From Saprospiraceae bacterium (lineage in GTDB: Bacteria > Bacteroidota > Bacteroidia > Chitinophagales > Saprospiraceae), in contig JAEUUT010000070.1 in the NCBI GenBank assembly GCA_016787415.1, positions 186,001 through 250,000 on the forward strand: 64,000 nucleotides of DNA, written 5' to 3'. The notes beneath the pieces are model-generated. The model was not told the DNA's origin, did not search any database, and saw only the letters and a list, made by a program, of their open reading frames with translations. Positions 57,927 through 64,000 of the stretch are shown here, one piece after another (within the stretch, counting starts at the first letter, position 1; every line of letters begins with the position of its first letter). Position numbers and translations under genes: made by a program.

Positions 57927-60142
57927 AAAAAAACGCCGTCGACCTCCCTCGCCGTTATCCGGGTCTCAAACCCTTTGAACGCAGCCAGAGCGCCGTATTC
58001 CACGGACGCCAGGAAGATATTCAACGCCTGAGCAACCTGATCCTGCGCGAGCGCCTCGTGGTGTTATTTGCCAAATCGGGCATCGGCAAAACCTCGTTGT
58101 TGCAGGCAGGGGTGGCGCCTGAAATCGAGCGGCAGGACTATACACCCGTTTTTTTGCGCGCCGATAAAACCGGTGAATCGCTCGTCGACTCGATGAGCGC
58201 ACTGCTGTCCAGCCATATCCAGGTAGGCAGCCGCGATACCACCGGCGAGCGCCCCGGCGAAAAGCAGACGCTCTGGGAACAGATGAAACGCCTGGAATTC
58301 GACCTCAACGGATTGCCCGCTACGCCGGTGCTGGTGTTCGATCAGTTTGAAGAAATTTTTACGCTTGCCCACGGTGAAGAAAGCCGCAACAGATTCCTGG
58401 CAGAACTGGCCGACCTGGCCAACGAAACCATGCCGGAAGCCTTGCGCGCCAACCTCTTGAGCCAGTTTCAGGCTGGAAAAATAGACGTCAATACCATGCA
58501 ATGGTGGGAAAAGCAACCCGAATTGCGTGTGGTACTGAGCATTCGTTCCGATTTCCTGCACCTGATCGATGGCCTGAGCGCCCGTATTCCGGGTATTCTG
58601 CGCAACCGCTACCAATTGCAACCGCTCGACCGCGACAAGGCGCGTATCGCCATCGTGCAGCCAGCGCAGGCCGAAGGCGCTTACCTGAGTCCGCCATTTA
58701 CATACACAGAGGCAGCACTGGAAGGGATGATCGATTTTCTGGCGGGACATACGACCACGGAAAACGACGCCGGAAATGTGCAAATGCAGCAACGCAAAGA
58801 CGAGATCGAAGCCGTCAACCTGCAGATTGTATGTCAGGATATCGAGGAAAAAATCATTGACGAAGACAAGGAAATAGGGTTTGCAGTGGCGCCGGAGTTT
58901 TATGGCGGCCAGCAGGGCCTCAACCTGTCCATTCGGAATTTTTACCACAACCAGTTGCTGCTTTTCCCGAAAGCCTACGTGGAGCGTATGCTGAACAAAA
59001 CCCAGCAAGGCGCAACGGTTTCGGAAAAAGACCGTGTACTGACCGGGCAGACCCCCGAACAATTGTATGCCCTGGCGCAACGACTGATTGAGGAAAGCCT
59101 GATCACATCGAGTAACCGCCGCAACAGCGTGGTAGACGATACCTTGCTGGACGAATACAGCGTTACGCCTGATTTCCTGGACACCCTTGTCGACAAAAGC
59201 CGACTGCTGCGCAAAGAACCCCGACTGGATGATTTTTACTATGAAATCAGCCACGATACCTTGCTGCCGGCCATCATCGAATCGCGCAACAACCGCCGCG
59301 ACAAAGAACGGGCCGACCGAGAAAAACTGGAATACGAACAGCGCCTTACCGAAGAGTCGCGCCGCCGCGAAGAAGTGGAAGAGCAGTTGAAAACCTCGCT
59401 CAAACAACGCCAACTGGCTCGAAAAGTAGCCATTACATCCATATTTGCCCTGGTGATATCACTGGTCGCGCTGGCTTTTTCGGGCTATTTCCTGCGCGAT
59501 TACCTGCGCTCGACCCGAAGCCAACTAGCACAGGCAGAACTAAATGTAAGCAACGAAATTTATGGTGCGGCTGTGCAAGACTACGAGGAACTCATCGACA
59601 ATGCGCGCCGCAGTTGGATACTGAAAAACACACCGCCTTACAAGGATGTGAAAGAAGAATTGGTCAAGGTGAAAAAATTGCAGACGCAATACGATACCCT
59701 CGATTTCTATGTGCTGAGAAGCGATTCCTTGACGTTTACAGGCGATTATTCGGGCGCCTTGCATGCTTACCGTGATGCCCAACTGGCCCTGTTGCAATAT
59801 AAATCCATGAATTTCGAACTTTCTGCCGCTACTGACTCGGGCAGGGTATGGCGGGTAGATTCGACCCGGATAGAATTGAAATTTCTCGACCTCACCCGCC
59901 GCGTCATCAACCTGCGCGAAACGCTGGTGCGCAATTTCGAAGTAAGCCAGCGCAATTTCGAGGTGTTCAAGGAAGCCAAGGTGTGGGGACAGGCTATTCG
60001 CAACCTGGAAAAAATGAAACGCCTGTTGCCTCACGAGCCGGAAGATATGGAAGTGCTGCGCCAGGCGCTGGTGCTGAATGAATCGCCTGCCGATTATGTA
60101 GAGCGCGAATTAAGGCTTACACGACGTATGCTGGGCCGCTGA
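57923..60142 (+). CDS. Membrane-anchored STAND NTPase (nSTAND1 type)
   Basis: A 739-residue protein. The N-terminus has PGLKPFERSQSAVFHGRQED, then Walker A VLFAKSGIGKTSLLQAG (about 47-63), Walker B TPVLVFDQFEEIF (about 133-145) and LRVVLSIRSDFLHLIDGL (sensor). After the winged-helix part (DDFYYEISHDTLLPAIIESR) a charged coiled coil leads to one membrane helix (about 500-522; ITSIFALVISLVALAFSGYF). The last 210 residues are helical and may lie outside the inner membrane. STAND proteins are switch-like sensors; the coupled SIR2-TIR gene gives the likely effector. Confidence 0.85.
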   Translation: MKKNAVDLPRRYPGLKPFERSQSAVFHGRQEDIQRLSNLILRERLVVLFAKSGIGKTSLLQAGVAPEIERQDYTPVFLRADKTGESLVDSMSALLSSHIQVGSRDTTGERPGEKQTLWEQMKRLEFDLNGLPATPVLVFDQFEEIFTLAHGEESRNRFLAELADLANETMPEALRANLLSQFQAGKIDVNTMQWWEKQPELRVVLSIRSDFLHLIDGLSARIPGILRNRYQLQPLDRDKARIAIVQPAQAEGAYLSPPFTYTEAALEGMIDFLAGHTTTENDAGNVQMQQRKDEIEAVNLQIVCQDIEEKIIDEDKEIGFAVAPEFYGGQQGLNLSIRNFYHNQLLLFPKAYVERMLNKTQQGATVSEKDRVLTGQTPEQLYALAQRLIEESLITSSNRRNSVVDDTLLDEYSVTPDFLDTLVDKSRLLRKEPRLDDFYYEISHDTLLPAIIESRNNRRDKERADREKLEYEQRLTEESRRREEVEEQLKTSLKQRQLARKVAITSIFALVISLVALAFSGYFLRDYLRSTRSQLAQAELNVSNEIYGAAVQDYEELIDNARRSWILKNTPPYKDVKEELVKVKKLQTQYDTLDFYVLRSDSLTFTGDYSGALHAYRDAQLALLQYKSMNFELSAATDSGRVWRVDSTRIELKFLDLTRRVINLRETLVRNFEVSQRNFEVFKEAKVWGQAIRNLEKMKRLLPHEPEDMEVLRQALVLNESPADYVERELRLTRRMLGR

Positions 60143-60391
60143 TACGGGCATTCCTCTGTAAAGTTGCGCACATCCTTCCATTCGGGCTTTTGTACACGCC
60201 AAGGCTGTAAAAAAGCATTTGCTTGGGAAAAATCCCGTTGCGTAAAATTATTGTCCGGAAATTTTCAGGCGGCAAAATCATTGTCCAAATTATCGACAGA
60301 AATCGGCTGCTAGTGTCCGGTTTTTTACCTTCTTTTAAGCCCAATGAAATATTATTCGGTTTGAATCCCGTATTTTCCTCGTTTAAAGAAC

Positions 60392-60399
60392 TATCTTTG
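60392..60399 (+). promoter_or_regulatory. -7 box of serA
   Basis: TATCTTTG matches TAnnTTTG exactly and is 28 bp before the ATG at 60427, which supports that start. Confidence 0.5.
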
Positions 60400-60426
60400 C
60401 TGCGTTTTTCAACTGTAAAACTAGTT

Positions 60427-61383
60427 ATGATAAAAATTCTTGCTAACGACGGCATTCACCCCGATGGTCGCCTGCTTTTGGAAGAGGCCGACTACATTGT
60501 GGACGAAGATAAAATTGCGCAGGAAGAACTTCCGGATCGCATGGCCGATTATGACGTTCTGATCGTGCGTAGCGCCACCAAGGTGACAAAAGCCGTGATC
60601 GATGGCGGCAAAAAATTGAAAATCATTGCACGTGGCGGCGTTGGTCTCGACAATATCGACCTGGAATACGCACAGTCGAAAGGCATTCAGGTGTACAATA
60701 CGCCGATGGCTTCGTCCCGAGCGGTGGCCGAACTGGCTTTCGGACACATTTTCACCCTGGCGCGTATGTTTCAGCGCAGCAACCGCGAACTGGCGGCTGG
60801 CGGCGATTTCAAAAAACTGAAAAAGGCTTTTGAAACAGGTTTCCAAATCAAAGGCAAAACGCTGGGTATCGTCGGTTTTGGCCGCATCGGTCAGGAATTG
60901 GCTAAAATAGCCCTCGGCGTAGGCATGAGCGTTCGTGCACACGACCCGTTTGTGAATGATGCAGATGTTTCTATCCAGCTCAACGAGTTCCCGGACATGA
61001 AACTGAGCGTTACGATACGTACCGAGCCGTTGGATAAAATCCTGCGCGAATCGGATTTTATCTCCTTCCATATTCCTGGTATCAACCAGCCGCTGATTAC
61101 TGCTGATGAGCTGGCTAAGATGAAAAAGGGCGTTTTCCTTATCAATACAGCACGCGGTGGCGTCATTGAGGAAGAAGCCCTGCTGGCAGCACTCGATTCT
61201 GGCAAGGTAGCCGGCGCCGGCCTCGATGTGTTTGAAAATGAACCCACTCCGCGCGAACAACTGCTGCGCCACCCACTGGTATCCTGCACGCCGCATATCG
61301 GCGCCAGCACCGTGGAAGCACAGTCGTATATCGGTATGGAACTGGCCGACAAGATTTTGGCCTACTTCGGAGACGATAAGTAA
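60427..61383 (+). CDS. serA: D-3-phosphoglycerate dehydrogenase, short form
   Basis: A 318-residue NAD-dependent dehydrogenase from the Met of MIKILANDGIHPDGRLLLEE. The NAD site is TLGIVGFGRIGQELAKIAL, and the catalytic residues are in IARGGVGLDNIDLEYA, LINTARGGVIEEEALLAALD, AGLDVFENEP and CTPHIGASTVEAQ. It oxidises 3-phosphoglycerate as the first step of serine synthesis. The C-terminal ACT domain of long forms is absent, so feedback by serine may be missing. A heptad repeat array and a terminator follow. Related 2-hydroxyacid dehydrogenases are the alternative. Confidence 0.88.
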   Translation: MIKILANDGIHPDGRLLLEEADYIVDEDKIAQEELPDRMADYDVLIVRSATKVTKAVIDGGKKLKIIARGGVGLDNIDLEYAQSKGIQVYNTPMASSRAVAELAFGHIFTLARMFQRSNRELAAGGDFKKLKKAFETGFQIKGKTLGIVGFGRIGQELAKIALGVGMSVRAHDPFVNDADVSIQLNEFPDMKLSVTIRTEPLDKILRESDFISFHIPGINQPLITADELAKMKKGVFLINTARGGVIEEEALLAALDSGKVAGAGLDVFENEPTPREQLLRHPLVSCTPHIGASTVEAQSYIGMELADKILAYFGDDK

Positions 61384-61447
61384 GGGGCAAGGGGCAAAAG
61401 ACAAGAGGCAAAAGGCAAGGAGCAAAAGACAAGAGGCAAGAGGCAAA
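61381..61447. repeat. GGCAAAA-type heptad repeat, second locus
   Basis: Degenerate heptads AAGGGGC, AAAAGAC, AAGAGGC, AAAAGGC follow the serA stop codon. They are of the same family as the inverted pair at 41362-41535. Confidence 0.85.
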
Positions 61448-61476
61448 AATTGCCAGGTAACATACAACACTTTCCC

Positions 61477-61515
61477 AACGGGGCTGTTCTGAAACTACAG
61501 AGCAGCCCCGTTTTC
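61477..61515 (+). terminator. Rho-independent terminator of serA
   Basis: AACGGGGCTG (61477-61486) pairs with CAGCCCCGTT (61503-61512), extended by five inner pairs, and a T-run follows. It is placed after the heptad array. Confidence 0.85.
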
Positions 61516-61552
61516 ATTTCCCTTAGAGCAAAGCGGTACACTCTACAAACTC

Positions 61553-61574
61553 TCACCTCTCACCTCTCACCTCT
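61553..61574. repeat. CACCTCT heptad repeat abutting a start codon
   Basis: Three exact CACCTCT units end at 61574, and the ATG of the WD40 gene begins at 61575. The same heptad occurs before the Dabb gene (63246-63302). Confidence 0.85.
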
Positions 61575-62462
61575 ATGTTTGCGCTCCACCACACCTGTTC
61601 CGGCCACAAGGCAGCGTTGTACACGCTGGCGCCCGGGCGTAGCAAGCGGCATTTTTTGTCGGCTGGAGGCGACGGATGGGTTGTAGAGTGGAACCTCGAC
61701 GATCCTGAAACGGGTCATTTGCTGGCTTCGGTGGAGACTCAGGTGTTTTCGTTGTTGAGCATTCCGGAACGGCACCTGGTGCTGGCGGGAAATATGAATG
61801 GCGGACTGCACTGGATTCGCTACGATCAGCCGGAGCAAACACGCAATATTTTGCACCACCAAAAAGGGATTTACGATATTCACGCCATCGACAGTCGGGT
61901 ATTTACGGCGGGCGGAGATGGCTTGCTCAGTGTATGGGATGTGGAAACGGGCCGTTCGGTGGAAAGTTATCACTTGTCTAATCAGGCTTTGCGCTGTATT
62001 GCCTACAGTCCTGTTCGGGAAGAACTGGCCATAGGCGCCAGTGACGGCTCTGTTTACCTGCTCAACAGCACCACCCTTGGGCTAAAACATATCCTTACAA
62101 ACGCCCACGAACACTCCGTGTTTTCCACTGCCTACACGCCGGATGGCAAATTTCTGCTGAGCGGCGGCCGCGATGCCATGTTGCGCATCTGGAAGACGGA
62201 CGACTTTTTGCCAGTGTCGGAGCAGCCTGCGCACTGGTACACCTTGAATCACATTGCATTTTCTCCCGATGGTGCTTTATTTGCCACCGCCAGCCGCGAT
62301 AAAACTGTGAAAATCTGGGATACCCGCAGTTTTTCACTCCTGAAAGTGCTCGATACCATTCGCGACGGCGGGCATATCAATTCTGTCAATCGATTGCTGT
62401 GGCAGTCAGATTGCCTGGTTTCGGCCAGCGACGACCGGACGGTGAAAATATGGGAGGGGTGA
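61575..62462 (+). CDS. WD40-repeat protein
   Basis: A 295-residue soluble protein with about seven WD40 blades. Clear ones end in GGDGWVVEWNLDD, GGDGLLSVWDVETGR, GGRDAMLRIWKTDD, ASRDKTVKIWDTRS and ASDDRTVKIWEG. There is no other domain, so it should form one propeller that docks partner proteins. No signal peptide is present. The start codon directly touches a CACCTCT repeat. The role is unknown; it is read in the same direction as serA and rnhB but separated by repeats. Confidence 0.88.
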   Translation: MFALHHTCSGHKAALYTLAPGRSKRHFLSAGGDGWVVEWNLDDPETGHLLASVETQVFSLLSIPERHLVLAGNMNGGLHWIRYDQPEQTRNILHHQKGIYDIHAIDSRVFTAGGDGLLSVWDVETGRSVESYHLSNQALRCIAYSPVREELAIGASDGSVYLLNSTTLGLKHILTNAHEHSVFSTAYTPDGKFLLSGGRDAMLRIWKTDDFLPVSEQPAHWYTLNHIAFSPDGALFATASRDKTVKIWDTRSFSLLKVLDTIRDGGHINSVNRLLWQSDCLVSASDDRTVKIWEG

Positions 62463-62631
62463 ATGATGAATGATGAATATTTTGGCCTTTGAAGTTAAAT
62501 CATGCCTATTTTCGCTTTTAAAGCGGAAATGGAAGATCGGCATTCATTTGATAATGAACAAATTAATTCTTTATTGAAGTGATTGCTAGTGTGCGAATGC
62601 CAAAATATTCATCATTCATCATTCATCATTA
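62461..62631. repeat. ATTCATC-type inverted repeat around the intergenic gap
   Basis: The arm 62461-62486 is the exact reverse complement of 62599-62624 (26 bp), made of ATTCATC units plus CAAAATA. The gap between has no gene. It lies between the WD40 and rnhB genes. Confidence 0.85.
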
Positions 62632-62639
62632 CTTGTCCA

Positions 62640-63245
62640 ATGCCACTCCTCCCATATCTCCATGCCCATTTGTTCGAAGCCGGGTGCGACGAAGCCGGTC
62701 GCGGATGCCTGGCTGGGCCTGTGTTTGCTGCAGCAGTGGTATTGCCACCTGATTTTTATCATCCTTTGCTGAATGACTCGAAGCAACTCACAGAGAAACA
62801 GCGTAAAATACTTCGGGAGGTGGTGGAAAAAGAAGCCGTTTGCTGGGCTGTGGCGCGTGTGGAACCGGAAGAAATTGACCGGATCAATATTCTGAAGGCT
62901 TCGTTTCTGGCTATGCATCGAGCACTTGATCAATTGACACGGTCGCCGGAATTTATTCTGGTAGATGGCAATCGATTTGTCGCCTATAAAGAGGTGCCCC
63001 ATGCCTGCATTATTAAAGGCGATGGCAAATATACCTCCATTGCGGCGGCGTCTATACTGGCAAAAACCTGGCGCGACGCTTATATGGATGATTTGCACAC
63101 CCAATACCCCCAATATGACTGGCTCAGTAATAAAGGATACCCCACACTGGCACACCGCGAGGCCATTCGGCAGTATGGTATCACACCATTTCACCGGCAT
63201 TCCTTTCAATTGCTACCCGCCAACGAACAACTTCAACTTTTCTAA
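62640..63245 (+). CDS. rnhB: Ribonuclease HII
   Basis: A 201-residue enzyme from the ATG at 62640 ([20 protein letters not shown]). The motif [20 protein letters not shown] has the Asp-Glu pair, then [28 protein letters not shown] with the next Asp, [20 protein letters not shown] and the last Asp in RDAYMDDLH. It removes RNA from RNA-DNA hybrids, including misincorporated ribonucleotides. Length and motif set are normal. An upstream ATG at 62583 would translate the heptad repeat and is rejected. Confidence 0.95.
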   Translation: MPLLPYLHAHLFEAGCDEAGRGCLAGPVFAAAVVLPPDFYHPLLNDSKQLTEKQRKILREVVEKEAVCWAVARVEPEEIDRINILKASFLAMHRALDQLTRSPEFILVDGNRFVAYKEVPHACIIKGDGKYTSIAAASILAKTWRDAYMDDLHTQYPQYDWLSNKGYPTLAHREAIRQYGITPFHRHSFQLLPANEQLQLF

Positions 63246-63305
63246 CCCTCTCACTTTCTCACCTCTCACCTCTCACTTCTCACCTCTCACCTCTCACCTC
63301 TAATC
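63246..63305. repeat. CACCTCT heptad repeat before the Dabb gene
   Basis: About eight CACCTCT or CACTTCT units fill the gap between the rnhB stop and the ATG at 63306, leaving room for only a few other bases. Confidence 0.85.
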
Positions 63306-63596
63306 ATGTTCGTCCATCACGTCTACTTCTGGCTCAAACCCGGCGCCGACCGCAATGAACTCGTTGCCGGCCTTCAAAAACTTACTTCTATCAATGGTAT
63401 TCGTCAGTGGCATATCGGAACGCCGGCGGCCACTAACCGCCCGGTAATCGACAGCAGTTATTCTGTGTCTTGGATGCTGCAGTTCGACGACGCTGCTGGT
63501 GAAGCGCATTACCAGGATCATCCCGACCACCATCGTTTTGTGGCCGAATGCGGGCATTTGTGGGAAAGGGTAGTGGTGTATGATTCGGTAGGGTGA
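63306..63596 (+). CDS. Dabb-family (stress-responsive alpha/beta barrel) protein
   Basis: A 96-residue protein with MFVHHVYFWLKPGADRNELV, IRQWHIGTPAATNRPVIDSS, YSVSWMLQFDDAAGEAHYQD and HRFVAECGHLWERVVVYDS. This is the compact ferredoxin-like Dabb domain, which works as a dimer; some relatives are oxidoreductases or cyclases of small phenolic compounds. The function here is unknown. A 7-bp repeat leader precedes it and a hairpin of another repeat family follows the stop. Confidence 0.88.
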   Translation: MFVHHVYFWLKPGADRNELVAGLQKLTSINGIRQWHIGTPAATNRPVIDSSYSVSWMLQFDDAAGEAHYQDHPDHHRFVAECGHLWERVVVYDSVG

Positions 63597-63597
63597 A

Positions 63598-63690
63598 GAT
63601 TTAAGATTTTAGATTACATGATTTTAGATTTTTGAAGGAGGGCATCTCGGAAAATCTAAAATCTAAAATCATGTAATCTGCAATCTTAAA
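63598..63690. repeat. TTTTAGA-type heptad inverted repeat, copy B
   Basis: The arms (about 63598-63633 and 63650-63690) are near-perfect reverse complements of TTTTAGA-type units, and the loop contains GGAGGGCATCTCGG (63637-63650), the complement of the loop of copy A at 55508-55521. Confidence 0.8.
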
Positions 63691-63693
63691 TCC

Positions 63694-64000
63694 TCACCCT
63701 CGCTTGCTCAAATTCACCAGCGCCTCCGCCAGGTGGGCGTTCACTTTTTTCTCCTGCTCCAGCATGTGGGTGAGGCGGGCGACTTCCTGTTTGAGGGACT
63801 CGTTTTCAACTTGCAGGCGCTGTTCCGAAAGTCCATATGCTGCTGTTTTTTCTGACACAGCAGTAGGCGTTTCTGCATTTTCTGTAAAATAGCCGGCCGT
63901 AACCTGAAACACTGCCATCGCTTTCTGGAGCGGTTTGCGTGGCAATTTTTCCATTTTATAGAGTTTTGGCAAATAGGATTTGTCCAAGCCGAGTGCTAAA
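63694..64000 (-). CDS. Partial helix-turn-helix protein with C-terminal coiled coil
   Basis: The frame is open to the window edge, so the N-terminus is missing. From the edge it reads LALGLDKSYLPKLYKMEKLP and then KAMAVFQVTAGYFTEN, the second half of a Cro/XRE-type HTH. The last 45 residues are a coiled coil (QRLQVENESLKQEVARLTHM, LEQEKKVNAHLAEALVNL). It is probably a dimeric DNA-binding regulator. A non-ATG start at 63987 inside the frame would cut the HTH and is not chosen. Confidence 0.6.
   Translation of the reverse strand, partial: LALGLDKSYLPKLYKMEKLPRKPLQKAMAVFQVTAGYFTENAETPTAVSEKTAAYGLSEQRLQVENESLKQEVARLTHMLEQEKKVNAHLAEALVNLSKRG

Noticed and set aside
58064..59413. 449-codon frame antisense to the STAND gene
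   Set aside because: It has no recognisable motif and lies wholly over the NTPase domain.
60223..60426. 68-codon extension upstream of serA
   Set aside because: A good -7 box at 60392 and the normal family N-terminus place the start at 60427.

Overview
The window looks like chromosome from a Bacteroidota bacterium, probably of the Saprospiria type. The evidence is a type IX secretion C-terminal signal, TAnnTTTG-type -7 promoter boxes, no clear Shine-Dalgarno sequences, a Bacteroidota-type tyrosine integrase with BT4734-like and DUF3987 partners, LytTR signalling, TonB-dependent receptors and a single-chain RND-TolC metal pump. No rRNA gene, complete tRNA gene or CRISPR array was seen.

Region 1 (about 1-17.6 kb, all minus strand) is a metal and metalloid handling cluster. 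It holds an outer-membrane barrel protein, a broken peptidyl-arginine-deiminase gene, a ZIP transporter, an encapsulated-ferritin-like protein with no encapsulin beside it, a Cys/His-rich copper-storage-like protein, and an RND adaptor plus an RND pump fused to its TolC-like outer-membrane factor. Next comes an arsenic operon read from arsR at 17640 downwards: arsR, a membrane protein, arsM, arsN2, a TonB receptor, a DinB-fold protein, gcvH, acr3, a metallophosphoesterase and two small Cys-rich secreted proteins. No arsC was found. Two ATCGyAAAATTACGAT palindromes, one lying on the arsR -7 box, are likely ArsR operators.

Region 2 (17.8-26.8 kb) is AT-rich and mobile. It has small unknown genes, about 1.8 kb of non-coding DNA filled with a TCCGGC motif (including three copies of a ~210-bp tandem unit), a BT4734-like gene, a DUF3987 gene, an excisionase-like HTH gene, an unknown gene and a tyrosine integrase. 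It ends in the 3' part of a tRNA-Ala(GGC) followed by a terminator, which I read as an attachment site. The matching intact tRNA was not seen to the left, so the metal and arsenic genes may ride on the same island.

Region 3 (27-41 kb) starts with a lipoprotein gene and an AhpD-like gene. A long minus-strand block follows: McrB- and McrC-like genes, a small membrane protein, a 1389-residue histidine-kinase-like ATPase, a 207-residue unknown, a 658-residue receiver-containing protein, a VWA-like lipoprotein and two membrane proteins. It resembles a defence or signalling island, and the ATPase/207/receiver trio matches no system I can name.

Region 4 (41-55.5 kb) has a DegP-type protease, a LytTR regulator, a secreted Ala/Lys-rich protein, a hybrid histidine kinase followed by an ion-channel gene, a GH78-like rhamnosidase, a giant ThuA/sugar-dehydrogenase/cytochrome c protein and an amidohydrolase. 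The protease gene and the Ala/Lys-rich gene share one promoter layout: three TCACCGA-like direct repeats at exact 21-bp steps, then a -7-like box 30 bp further on. This suggests a small LytTR regulon.

Region 5 (55.5-64 kb) has a long inverted repeat, an FKBP lipoprotein, a two-gene SIR2-TIR plus membrane STAND module (a candidate immune system), serA, a WD40 protein, rnhB, a Dabb protein and a truncated HTH gene at the edge. Intergenic heptanucleotide repeats of four families (ATTCATC, CACCTCT, GGCAAAA, TTTTAGA) recur from 41 to 64 kb, often touching start codons or forming inverted repeats.
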